Positions 43,516-52,025 of a stretch of 64,000 nt of DNA are shown piece by piece. The first letter of the stretch is position 1. Every line of letters begins with the position of its first letter. The notes below the pieces were generated by a model that made no database searches, was not told the origin of the DNA, and saw nothing but the letters and a program-made list of their open reading frames with translations. The DNA comes from SABI01 sp028532915 (lineage in GTDB: Bacteria; Spirochaetota; Spirochaetia; Sphaerochaetales; Sphaerochaetaceae), in contig OY781923.1 in NCBI GenBank assembly GCA_963677225.1, positions 1,736,001-1,800,000 of the forward strand, read 5' to 3'. Made by a program: the position numbers and the translations under genes.

Positions 43516-43588
43516 CGGGTAGTAGCGCAGGGGCTAGCGCACTTGGTTCGGGACCAAGGGGTCGGAGGTTCAAATCCTCTCTACCCGA
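43516..43588 (+). tRNA. tRNA-Pro (anticodon CGG)
   Basis: Seventy-three bases fold as a cloverleaf: acceptor CGGGTAG/CTACCCG (43516-43522 with 43581-43587), anticodon stem CTTGG/CCAAG around the loop TTCGGGA, so anticodon CGG with G37 as in tRNA-Pro, and a T arm with TTCAAAT loop. The discriminator base is A, and CCA is not encoded. It reads CCG codons. Confidence 0.95.
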
Positions 43589-43607
43589 CTAAGACAATCC
43601 ACACATT

Positions 43608-43654
43608 AAAAAAACCGACTGATCAGAGCTCTTTTTCATGATGAAGAGCTCTGA
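43608..43654 (-). terminator. Probable carB terminator overlapping its stop codon
   Basis: TCAGAGCTCTT (43623-43633) and AAGAGCTCTGA (43644-43654) form a perfect 11-bp stem at the 3' end of carB, stop codon included. On the minus strand a run of seven T follows eight bases later (43608-43614). Confidence 0.5.
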
Positions 43655-46600
43655 CTTGTATTTCTCCCTTTCGGGCGTATTTGATAGCCTCCAAAGCGGC
43701 TTCGGCTGCACTTAAGGTCGTCGTATAGGGAATATCGTAGGCCAATGCGACTTGTCTCAATGACAGTGTACTGTGGAGAGACCGTCTTCCCATAGGGGTA
43801 TTGATCAGCAGATCGATAGTCCCCATTCTCATGTGATCCACAATATTCGGATGCCCTTCCCCCTCTTTCAGAAGAACCTCGCTGAGAATACCTCTTTCGA
43901 AAAGGAATGCCGCATTTCCCCGGGTTGCCGCGATCGAGAACCCGAGTCTCTGAAATTCTTTTACGATGGGAAGAACTTTTTCTCTGTCTTTCTTGTTGAC
44001 CGATACGCACACCCTCCCTTTCACGGGCAGGGCATTGTCGGCAGCGACCTGACTTTTATAATACGCCTCGCCGAAAGTGCTTCCGATACCGACGACCTCG
44101 CCTGTCGATCTCATCTGGGGTCCGAGCACCGGGTCGAGATGAGTGAACCGGGAGAATGAGAACACCGCTTCCTTTATCGCCCAGCCGTAACGGCATACAC
44201 CGCTGACAGTATCACCGGGTTTCTGTACGACCTTCTGATCATATAAAGATCTCCCCTCCCAGATATTGACCGCCATTGCTACGATATCGACATCGGACAT
44301 CTTCGAGAGAAACGGAATCGTTCTGCTTGCTCTCGGATTGACTTCGATCACATATAGCTGACTGTCTATGCTTGCGAGCTGGATATTCATGAATCCTCTG
44401 ATATCGAGAGCCTTTGCGATCTTATAGGTGATCTCTTTTGTCATCTGTAAAAGATCATCGCTCATGTTGTAGGGAGGAAACACCGCGGCAGAATCTCCGG
44501 AATGAACCCCCGCAGCCTCGATATGCTGAAGGATACCGCAGATATAAAGAGACTCTCCGTCAAACAGGGCATCTACATCATATTCGAATGCATCCTCTAG
44601 AAAGTGATCGAGCAGAAGCGGAGAATCGTCACTGATGACGACCGGATCGTTCAGATACTGCTGAAGCTCATCTTCCGAGTAGAGAATATGCATGTTCGCA
44701 CCGCCGAGAACATGAGAGGGTCTTACCAGAAGAGGAAAGCCGACCTGCTTCGCAAGCGGGATGACATCCTCAATGCTCGTGGCGCTCCTGTTGGAGCTCT
44801 GCCTGATTCCTATCTCCTCCAAAAGAGCGCTGAAGGCCTTTCGTTCATCACTGATGAACAAAGACTCATATGACGTGCCTGAGATTGCTATATTCTCTTT
44901 CTGAAGCGCTTTGAGAAGCTTCAGGGGAGTCTGCCCCCCCAATTGGACGACAACCTCCTTGACCTTTTCCCTTTTGACGATGTTGATGACTTCTTCGCTG
45001 CTGAGAGTCTCCAGATAGAGTCTGTCTGAGATCGAGTAATCTGTGCTCACTGTCTCGGGATTGTTGTTGATCATGATGGGATGGACACCGCTTTCCTTGT
45101 AGGCAAGGGAGGCCAGAGTACAGCAGGTATCGAATTCAAGACCCTGCCCCACCCGGTTCGGTCCGCTCGCGACGATAGCGACCGAATTTTTCCCTACCGG
45201 TTCACTCTCGTTCACCTCATCGTATGTAAGATAGCAGTAGGGTGTCGAAGCATCGAATTCTCCGGCACATGTATCTACGAAATGATCGACAGGAAATATT
45301 CCGTACTCTTTCTGGAGAGTTTGAACATCCTTCTCATCGAGACCGACAAGAGAGGCGATCCGCCGATTGCTCATGCCGTACGACTTCGCTTTGATGTACA
45401 TATCCCTGTCCAATGCAGAGCTTCTGAGCAGGTTGTCGAACTCGACCTGTCTCACTACAGCATCGACTATGAACGGATGATAACGGGTGATCTTCATCGC
45501 GCTGTCCGCATGTGAAGACCCGTAGCGGTTCAGATATGAATACAGGGCATGGATCCTGTATGGATGAAGCGAAGAAAGAACTGTAAGGACATCGTTCTCA
45601 CTATAGCGGTCGATCGATTCAAGTTCTACAACACCCTCTATCTTCTCCTCCGTACCCCTGATCGCTTTATTGAGTGCCTCCAGGAACGTTCTTCCGAGTG
45701 CCAGAGATTCTCCTACGCTTCTCATCTGTGTGCCCAGCGGCTGACTTGTGAAGGGGAACTTGTCGATCTCGAACCGGGGAACTTTCACCGCGATGTAGTC
45801 GAGAGCAGGTTCGAAGCTGCTGCTCGTTGTCCCCGTGATCTCGTTGAGGACCTCATCGAGAGTGTAGCCCACCGCAAGTTTCGCACTCACGCGGGCTATC
45901 GCATAGCCGGTGGCCTTGCTGGCGAGGGCAGAAGACCGAGAGACTCTGGGATTCATCTCGATGACGAGCATTTCACCGGTATCGGGGTTGACTGCGAACT
46001 GAACGTTCACTCCGCCCCCTCTGATTCCGACTTCTCTGATGATGCTCAGCGATGCGTCTCTCATCTTCTGGTACTGGCGGTCACTCAGATTGATGATGGG
46101 CGCTACCGTGATACTGTCTCCTGTATGGATCCCCATGGGATCGACGTTCTCTATCGAACACACGACGATCGCGTTGGATTCGCGATCGCAGATGACCTCC
46201 ATCTCGAACTCCATCCATCCGATAAGAGACTGCTCGATAAGCACCTCGTGAGTCGTACTGGCAAGCAGCGCTTTCTGAACCATCGAATCGAAGGTATTCT
46301 CCTTTTCAATGATCCCTCCTCCGATTCCGCCCAGCGTGTAGTTGGGCCTGAGAATCAGAGGCAGTGAGTGATCCTTTTTGAAATCATAAGCCATCTCGAG
46401 TGATGTTATCTGCTGTGAGTGCGGGCTCGACAGACCTATGGAGGAAACCAGCTGTTTGAAACTCTCTCTGTCTTCACCGTTCTTTATCGCCTCGACCGAT
46501 ACGCCGAGGAGTCTTACTCCGTGTTTTTCCAGAATACCCTTTTCGGCAAGTGCCACGGTGAGGTTCAAAGCCGTCTGTCCTCCCATGGTGCCCAAAAGTG

Positions 46601-46853
46601 CATCGGGAGATTCCGATTCGATGATCCTCTCCAGGTATTCGACCTCAAGCGGTTCCATATAGACTGTAGCACCGAAGGACGGAGTGCTCATCATCGTCGC
46701 GGGATTGGGATTCACCAGAACGACATCGAATCCTTCCTCTTTCAGTGCTATGAGTGCCTGAGTTCCCGAGTAATCGAACTCGCAGCCCTGGCCGATGACG
46801 ATCGGACCGCTTCCGATGATCAGTATCTTCTGTATATCTTTCATTTTCGGCAT
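43623..46853 (-). CDS. carB: Carbamoyl-phosphate synthase large subunit
   Basis: Product of 1076 residues, full length (E. coli 1073). Two homologous synthetase halves each carry the ATP-grasp fold: the first begins KILIIGSGPIVIGQGCEFDY, the second VAIVASGPNRVGQGLEFD. An oligomerisation region lies between them, and a C-terminal MGS-like allosteric domain starts around KGRVCVSVNKKDREKV. It makes carbamoyl phosphate from ammonia delivered by CarA, bicarbonate and two ATP, for arginine and pyrimidine synthesis. Start ATG 46853 overlaps the carA stop as TGATG; the open frame above it is inside carA. Confidence 0.97.
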   Translation of the reverse strand: MPKMKDIQKILIIGSGPIVIGQGCEFDYSGTQALIALKEEGFDVVLVNPNPATMMSTPSFGATVYMEPLEVEYLERIIESESPDALLGTMGGQTALNLTVALAEKGILEKHGVRLLGVSVEAIKNGEDRESFKQLVSSIGLSSPHSQQITSLEMAYDFKKDHSLPLILRPNYTLGGIGGGIIEKENTFDSMVQKALLASTTHEVLIEQSLIGWMEFEMEVICDRESNAIVVCSIENVDPMGIHTGDSITVAPIINLSDRQYQKMRDASLSIIREVGIRGGGVNVQFAVNPDTGEMLVIEMNPRVSRSSALASKATGYAIARVSAKLAVGYTLDEVLNEITGTTSSSFEPALDYIAVKVPRFEIDKFPFTSQPLGTQMRSVGESLALGRTFLEALNKAIRGTEEKIEGVVELESIDRYSENDVLTVLSSLHPYRIHALYSYLNRYGSSHADSAMKITRYHPFIVDAVVRQVEFDNLLRSSALDRDMYIKAKSYGMSNRRIASLVGLDEKDVQTLQKEYGIFPVDHFVDTCAGEFDASTPYCYLTYDEVNESEPVGKNSVAIVASGPNRVGQGLEFDTCCTLASLAYKESGVHPIMINNNPETVSTDYSISDRLYLETLSSEEVINIVKREKVKEVVVQLGGQTPLKLLKALQKENIAISGTSYESLFISDERKAFSALLEEIGIRQSSNRSATSIEDVIPLAKQVGFPLLVRPSHVLGGANMHILYSEDELQQYLNDPVVISDDSPLLLDHFLEDAFEYDVDALFDGESLYICGILQHIEAAGVHSGDSAAVFPPYNMSDDLLQMTKEITYKIAKALDIRGFMNIQLASIDSQLYVIEVNPRASRTIPFLSKMSDVDIVAMAVNIWEGRSLYDQKVVQKPGDTVSGVCRYGWAIKEAVFSFSRFTHLDPVLGPQMRSTGEVVGIGSTFGEAYYKSQVAADNALPVKGRVCVSVNKKDREKVLPIVKEFQRLGFSIAATRGNAAFLFERGILSEVLLKEGEGHPNIVDHMRMGTIDLLINTPMGRRSLHSTLSLRQVALAYDIPYTTTLSAAEAALEAIKYARKGEIQVRALHHEKEL

Positions 46854-47989
46854 CAGAAATTCTCCTTGGTTAATAACGAATCGAAGATCCACAGCCCGTC
46901 ATGGCTGCCCGCTGCAGCTTCCGGATGAAACTGGGTGCACATCACATTCCATTTCCTGTCGATCAATCCTTCGAGGGACTGATCGTTGAGATTGATGAAC
47001 CACGGGGAAGCCGTAGTCTCAAGAGAATCGGGATCCACGGAGTAATTATGATTCTGACTCGTTATGATGATCTTACCTGTGACGGTGTCCTTCACGGGAT
47101 GGTTCGAACCGTGGTGCCCGAATTTCATCTTCTTCACACGGCAGTCAAGGGCAAGTGCAATGATCTGGTGACCGAGGCAGATGCCTCTGACAGCGATCTT
47201 TCCCAAAAGCGATTTCACTTTGATGATATGATCGTCCAGATACCGCGGGTCGCCCGGCCCGTTGGATAGGAATACGCAGTCGTAGGAGGAAAACTCTTCA
47301 GGCTCCATCTTCAAAAAAAAGGAGGCAGGGATGATATCAACATCTCCACCTCGTTTGAGAATCTCATCAATGATCGCTTTCTTGCTTCCGTAATCGATAT
47401 ACGCGACTTTCATTGTACCATCCGGCGATTTCAGATGCTGAATCTGCTGTGTTTCGGTAAGCGAGATAAAGTCCCGTTCGCTCATATTCTGTATATTCTG
47501 CAGCTTCGAGACGATGGTGTCGATCTGCTTCTGCTGCAGATCATCCTCATCGACGAAGACGGCGTACATGGATCCGTTGTTTCTCAGATGGATCGTCAGC
47601 AGTCTCGTATCGATCTGTTCGATACCGCAGATATCAAATTCGTTTAAGAGAGCATCGAAACTGATTCTATTCTCGCTGATAATTCCGCGGTAGAGTTCTT
47701 TTACGATGAACCCTGCGCACAGAGGCTTGCTTGTCAGGTGCTGGAACCAGGAAGGGTCACACCCGTATGTGCCGATATGAACATTGCTCATCACAACCAT
47801 CTGCCCTGCATACGAGTTGTCGGTAAGAACCTCCGTATAGGAACTCATCGAGGTATTGAACACCAGCTCTCCGCTGCTCAGTGTGAGATCCTCCAGCGCT
47901 GAAAGCTGTTCATATGAGAGAGCGGATGCACCGAATGAGACTCCTTTGAAGGTCGTTCCATCCTGTAATATCAGATATCGTGTGGCCAT
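46853..47989 (-). CDS. carA: Carbamoyl-phosphate synthase small subunit (glutaminase)
   Basis: Product of 378 residues. The N-terminal domain (ATRYLILQDGTTFKGVSFG) is followed by the class I glutamine amidotransferase with catalytic Cys in IRGICLGHQIIALAL and His in CTQFHPEAAAG. It frees ammonia from glutamine for CarB. ATG 47989 has GGAG five bases upstream. A promoter (TTGTAT, 17 bases, TAATAT on the minus strand, 48070-48042) overlaps an ARG-box-like site, so repression by arginine is likely. Confidence 0.97.
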   Translation of the reverse strand: MATRYLILQDGTTFKGVSFGASALSYEQLSALEDLTLSSGELVFNTSMSSYTEVLTDNSYAGQMVVMSNVHIGTYGCDPSWFQHLTSKPLCAGFIVKELYRGIISENRISFDALLNEFDICGIEQIDTRLLTIHLRNNGSMYAVFVDEDDLQQKQIDTIVSKLQNIQNMSERDFISLTETQQIQHLKSPDGTMKVAYIDYGSKKAIIDEILKRGGDVDIIPASFFLKMEPEEFSSYDCVFLSNGPGDPRYLDDHIIKVKSLLGKIAVRGICLGHQIIALALDCRVKKMKFGHHGSNHPVKDTVTGKIIITSQNHNYSVDPDSLETTASPWFINLNDQSLEGLIDRKWNVMCTQFHPEAAAGSHDGLWIFDSLLTKENF

Positions 47990-48002
47990 TACAACTCCAT
48001 TT

Positions 48003-48092
48003 ATGCAACATTTTACGTTGCATTTATATGAATTTTGTTGCATATTAGATTTTATTACATAAATATACAATAGTTTTTACATAAATATTCAT
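48003..48092 (-). promoter_or_regulatory. carAB control region: promoter and cluster of ARG-box-like sites
   Basis: TTACATAAATATACAA (48055-48070) and TTACATAAATATTCAT (48077-48092) begin 22 bases apart, the classic spacing of paired ARG boxes, and resemble the argG site. ATGAATTTTGTTGCAT (48028-48043) is another match. Closer to the gene, ATGCAAC-7-GTTGCAT (48003-48023) is a perfect inverted repeat, and GTTGCAT recurs 20 bases apart. The promoter hexamers at 48065-48070 and 48042-48047 lie within this cluster. Confidence 0.68.
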
Positions 48093-48123
48093 AAAAAAAA
48101 GTTCTCCTATTACAGAGAACTTT
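48093..48123 (-). terminator. Terminator of the PDH-sorbose operon
   Basis: AAAGTTCTC (48098-48106) and GAGAACTTT (48115-48123) form a 9-bp stem; on the minus strand it is followed by eight T. It lies 20 bases after the kinase stop and just upstream of the carAB control region. Confidence 0.88.
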
Positions 48124-48142
48124 TCTTTGAATGATGTGATTG

Positions 48143-49573
48143 TCACTGTCTGTTGGGAACAAAAACCTTCACTTTCTGTGTTTCTACGATCCTGTTTCTC
48201 CCCATCTGAACGCCGTCGAGTTCGCCAGTGGCGATCATCTGGACCATAAGGTTTCCCAAGGCAGTAGCTTCGACCGGGCCTGCAACTACCTGAAGTCCCG
48301 TCTCATCGGCAGTCCACTGGTTGAGAATCTCATTCTTGCATCCCCCGCCGATCACATGAATCGAATCAAACGTCTGTCCCGTTATCTTTTTGATCTCATC
48401 GATCGACTGTCTGTAGGCTCTGGCAAGGCCCCTGTAGATCGCTACCATGATCTCACCGTGACTTTCGGGAGGAAGGAAGCCCTTGTCGGTACATCCTTTC
48501 TTCACCCGGTCCACCATTAGAGACCCGGGAGAATTGGGTTTGAGGAACACCGTATCAAGAGGATCGATATATCCTTCGTAGGAAGCGCAATCGATGGTCT
48601 GCCCGTCAAGCTCCTTCCATTCGATCTTCTCTCCGTTACTTTCCCAGTATCGTACACATTCCTGCTGAATCCACATCCCCATGATATTCTTAAGAAACCG
48701 GATATTGCCGTTCACGGCCATTTCATTTGTAAAACCGCTATCAAGCGCTTCTTTAGTGACGATGGGCTCTTCTGATTCAACTCCGAGAAGTGACCACGTA
48801 CCGCTTGAGATATAGAGAAAATCCTTTCCTTTCTTATTCGGAACCGCTGCCACAGCGCTTGCCGTATCATGAGTACCGACTGCTACGACATCGATGCGAT
48901 GTCTCACATTGAGTTCTCTGGCAAGTTCGCTCTCGAGAGGGGCTACCTTCGTACCGCTTGAAACGATCTTCTTGAATATAGACGAAGGAAGACCTGCCTT
49001 CTCTATGAGCTCGTAATCCCAGTCTTTTGTCGTCGGGTTGAACAGCTGAGTCGTCGATGCGTGAGTCATCTCATTGCTCATCACTCCGGTGAGCCAGTAG
49101 GTGATCGTGTCCGGGACACTGAGATAGCGGTCTGCGGTCGAAAGGACTTGAGGCCGCGTCTCTTTCATCGCCTTGAGCTGATAAAGCGTGTTGAACGGCT
49201 GAAAGGCTATCCCGGTTCTTTTGAACAGCGTCTCTCTGTCGATTATCCGGGTGATCTGCTCGATGCGTTCATCCGTTCTGCTGTCACGATAGTGGTAGGC
49301 GAACGATACGGGAGATCCGAAAGAATCGAACAGAAGATAGTCGACACCCCAGGTATCGACACCGATGGAGGTGATCTGATCCCCGTAGAGGTCTAAAGCC
49401 GCTTTGATCCCTGTCTTTATCTGGGCAAATATATAGGGAATGTCCCAATAGGTCTCATGCAGAAGCTTCACGTTCTCCGTTACGAAGCGGTGGACGACCT
49501 CGAAACTGTCGAGGTCCCCCACTATCACACGTCCGTTGCTGGCGCCCAGGTCGATTGCTATATGTTTACTCAT
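48143..49573 (-). CDS. FGGY-family kinase, rhamnulokinase (RhaB) type
   Basis: Product of 476 residues. It tracks RhaB closely: AIDLGASNGRVIVGDL, SIGVDTWGVDYLLFD, YRDSRTDERI, FQPFNTLYQLKAM, SSGTWSLLGVES and HVIGGGCKNEILNQ. RhaB enzymes phosphorylate the C1 hydroxyl of ketoses such as L-rhamnulose and also accept L-xylulose or L-fructose. No rhaA or rhaD is adjacent; instead SorE- and SrlD-like reductases are, so L-sorbose (to L-sorbose 1-phosphate) is the substrate I infer. GAGGAG precedes ATG 49573. Last gene of the operon. Confidence 0.85.
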   Translation of the reverse strand: MSKHIAIDLGASNGRVIVGDLDSFEVVHRFVTENVKLLHETYWDIPYIFAQIKTGIKAALDLYGDQITSIGVDTWGVDYLLFDSFGSPVSFAYHYRDSRTDERIEQITRIIDRETLFKRTGIAFQPFNTLYQLKAMKETRPQVLSTADRYLSVPDTITYWLTGVMSNEMTHASTTQLFNPTTKDWDYELIEKAGLPSSIFKKIVSSGTKVAPLESELARELNVRHRIDVVAVGTHDTASAVAAVPNKKGKDFLYISSGTWSLLGVESEEPIVTKEALDSGFTNEMAVNGNIRFLKNIMGMWIQQECVRYWESNGEKIEWKELDGQTIDCASYEGYIDPLDTVFLKPNSPGSLMVDRVKKGCTDKGFLPPESHGEIMVAIYRGLARAYRQSIDEIKKITGQTFDSIHVIGGGCKNEILNQWTADETGLQVVAGPVEATALGNLMVQMIATGELDGVQMGRNRIVETQKVKVFVPNRQ

Positions 49574-49584
49574 AAGTTCTCCTC

Positions 49585-50847
49585 TCAGTGTTTCGGGGCA
49601 TGTTTCAGAAGATACTGCTCAGCCTCGAGAGACCACAGGCCGTTGTTACGTTCTGTGATCTCAGATAGGGCCTTGTAGAAGGGATCTGTTTTTCCCAGTT
49701 CAGCGAAGTCTGCGATCGCTGTGAGAGGAAGATCGTAATGCGTGTACATCAGTTTCTTTCCGCCGGGAATCGAAGGAAGATTTATGACCGTATCGGTTAC
49801 CGCGTTGAGTCCTCCGATATGAGTCACCATACTGGCCGGATTCAGTTTACCTTTCTCCATCATGGAAAGGGATTCAGTCATATCGGCCGTGTTTCCGCCG
49901 CTGGTTCCCACTATATGAGTAGAAGCATAGTGAACATTGTAGAAATTCATCATAGCACTGAAATCAGTTCTGTTGGGACCTGCGAAAAAGTTGAGACATC
50001 CGTCTCTGGCAAGGATCTTGTCGGCCTGTTCCACAAGAGGAGCCACGGGAGCCATAACAAGAACATCATCGTATCCCTTTCCTTCCGAAAGCTCCATCAG
50101 AGCAGCGACAGGGTCGCTGGTGTTCTTCGTATTGAGATAGATGAGTTCGACACCACCTTTCGCCGCCTCTTCGATCGAATAGAGTGTCTGAGCCCTTTCG
50201 AGACGAGCATCGTCGATATCGGTTACCACAACTCTCTTCGGTCTGCGGTCGCAGTGGATCGCATAGTCTATAGCACCCAGCCCCATCGGCCCCACTCCGG
50301 CTATGATGGCAAGATTGCCGCCTTCTCTGATTCCCATATCATGGACATAAGACCCGTTTGTCGTATGGTACATAGCATGATAGGTCCCGACGATACACGA
50401 TACAGGTTCAGCCAGTGATCCGAGGAAGAAAGCTTCGCCTTCGTAAGGAAGGAGGCAGTTGAGCTCCATCACTTCGTGAGGGATCACGATATAGGTTGAA
50501 TCTCCTCCGATATAGGGATAGGAATATCCCGGTGCCGCAAGTGATCCCTTGTAGTTGAGTGCAGGCTGAATAGAGAATTTCGATCCTACAGAGAAGGAAT
50601 CTTTCCATTTTGCCCCGACCTCTACGATCTCACCGCAGAACTCGTGCCCCAGTATAATCGGATTGTCTGCCACATCGTTCGGAATACGTTTGTGATCAGC
50701 GCCCTGTTCTGCCGCCTTATGATCGCTCATACACACACTGTTGGTGATGATCTTTGCGAGTATCTCATCATCTTTGATTGCGGGAAGTTCGAATTCCTCA
50801 ACTCTCAGATCGTTTTTTCCGTAAAGTCTTACTGCTTTTGTTTTCAT
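49585..50847 (-). CDS. L-sorbose 1-phosphate reductase-like zinc dehydrogenase (SorE type)
   Basis: Product of 420 residues of the zinc-dependent alcohol dehydrogenase superfamily. The start KTKAVRLYGKNDLRVEEFEL, NPIILGHEFCGEIVEVG, PGYSYPYIGGDSTYIVIPHE, LAEPVSC, GVGPMGLGAIDYA, DGCLNFFAGP and VGTSGGNTADM all resemble, as I remember it, SorE, which reduces L-sorbose 1-phosphate to D-sorbitol 6-phosphate with NAD(P)H. The nucleotide motif GVGPMG is intact. ATG 50847 has GGGAG six bases ahead. It stands 12 bases after the SrlD-like gene and 11 before the kinase. Confidence 0.85.
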   Translation of the reverse strand: MKTKAVRLYGKNDLRVEEFELPAIKDDEILAKIITNSVCMSDHKAAEQGADHKRIPNDVADNPIILGHEFCGEIVEVGAKWKDSFSVGSKFSIQPALNYKGSLAAPGYSYPYIGGDSTYIVIPHEVMELNCLLPYEGEAFFLGSLAEPVSCIVGTYHAMYHTTNGSYVHDMGIREGGNLAIIAGVGPMGLGAIDYAIHCDRRPKRVVVTDIDDARLERAQTLYSIEEAAKGGVELIYLNTKNTSDPVAALMELSEGKGYDDVLVMAPVAPLVEQADKILARDGCLNFFAGPNRTDFSAMMNFYNVHYASTHIVGTSGGNTADMTESLSMMEKGKLNPASMVTHIGGLNAVTDTVINLPSIPGGKKLMYTHYDLPLTAIADFAELGKTDPFYKALSEITERNNGLWSLEAEQYLLKHAPKH

Positions 50848-50862
50848 CATAATCTCCCTTGT

Positions 50863-52023
50863 CTAGTTGAGCATTACCTGCCCGCCGGTTACCGGCAAGG
50901 CCTGACCTGTCTCATACTTCTGTTCTACAATATAACATATTGCCCTGACTACATCCGTTGTCTTACATCCTCTTGATAGTGGTACCTTCGATTCATAAAA
51001 GGCCCGTACATCCTCGACGCTTTTGGCTCCGGGGACCTTGTTCGCTCTCAGATACTGGACAAACAGTCCTCTGTCGGGATCGGACCACAGCGGACCGTCC
51101 AGGAAATTTCCCGGACACACCGCATTCACCTTGATGTTGTCGCTGACCAGTTCGAGTGCAAAACTCTGTGTCAGCCCGATAGTACCGAATTTCGCTCCGG
51201 CGTAGGCTCCGTTCTTGTTCGACCCTTCAAGACCGCTTTTGCTGCTTATGGTGATAATATCGGTCATATAGCGGCCGCCCGATCCGATATTCTGAAGAGC
51301 CATCTGACGGGATGCGAATTTTGTGCAGATGAAAAACCCGGTATAATCGACTGAAGTGACGAATTCGAAATCTCTCAGGGAGATCTCTTTGACGCTTCCG
51401 GCTTTCAACACCCCTGCATTCGATACGAAAAGATCGATCGAACCGGTTAAGGCCGCTATCTCGTCCATCATCTGTTCGACAGACTCTTCGCTGCTCACAT
51501 CCACTTTCAGACCGAGAGCTACAGTAGATCCCGTCTTCTCATTGAGTTGAGATGCAAGAGAATCGGCGCCCTCTTTATTCATATCGGCGATGAAGACGAA
51601 CCCACCCTCATCGATGAGTCCCTGAACGATACCGGCACCGAAACCCTGTGCTCCGCCTGTTACGATGGATATCTTTCTTTTCATGATATCACTTCTTCTG
51701 CTGCTTCCTATAAAGGAGGGTTCCCGAGAAAAAGTCCCGGAGACAGCTTCGTCATAACTCATTCCCAGGTTGAACGTTACTGGAACGTTTTGCACACCTA
51801 TACTTTTCGGGTATCTTCCGTTTGAACCGGCATAACCGGCAACTATTGAATCGAGGATCTTCACCGTTTCAGCAGCAGCATCCCCGATGACAGACTCTGG
51901 AAGCATTACCTCAGCCTGACTGCCCTCTATTGCATGAACGAATACGGAGGACTCACCATCATAGAAATATCCTCTGATCACAGGTCCCAGGAAAGAGACC
52001 AGTTTCTTTATTGTGCTATCCAT
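50863..52023 (-). CDS. Sorbitol-6-phosphate 2-dehydrogenase-like SDR with N-terminal extension
   Basis: Product of 386 residues. From about residue 114 it is a short-chain dehydrogenase: KRKISIVTGGAQGFGAGI, NAGVLKAG, the catalytic Ser in ITISSKSGLEGS, YAGAKFG and a C-terminus YESKVPLSRGC with TGQALPVTGGQVML that matches SrlD/GutD well. It would oxidise D-sorbitol 6-phosphate to fructose 6-phosphate. The first 113 residues (PVIRGYFYDGESSVFVHAIE, QAEVMLPESVIGDAAAE, ESVIG onward) are not part of the SDR and I do not recognise them. Starts ATG 52023 and ATG 52032 are both possible; the latter overlaps the PHP gene stop. Confidence 0.85.
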   Translation of the reverse strand: MDSTIKKLVSFLGPVIRGYFYDGESSVFVHAIEGSQAEVMLPESVIGDAAAETVKILDSIVAGYAGSNGRYPKSIGVQNVPVTFNLGMSYDEAVSGTFSREPSFIGSSRRSDIMKRKISIVTGGAQGFGAGIVQGLIDEGGFVFIADMNKEGADSLASQLNEKTGSTVALGLKVDVSSEESVEQMMDEIAALTGSIDLFVSNAGVLKAGSVKEISLRDFEFVTSVDYTGFFICTKFASRQMALQNIGSGGRYMTDIITISSKSGLEGSNKNGAYAGAKFGTIGLTQSFALELVSDNIKVNAVCPGNFLDGPLWSDPDRGLFVQYLRANKVPGAKSVEDVRAFYESKVPLSRGCKTTDVVRAICYIVEQKYETGQALPVTGGQVMLN

Positions 52024-52025
52024 CG

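Noticed and set aside
48143..49573. An L-rhamnose catabolic locus
   Set aside because: Only the kinase matches. No isomerase, aldolase or rhamnose transporter is near, and the neighbours fit sorbose better.
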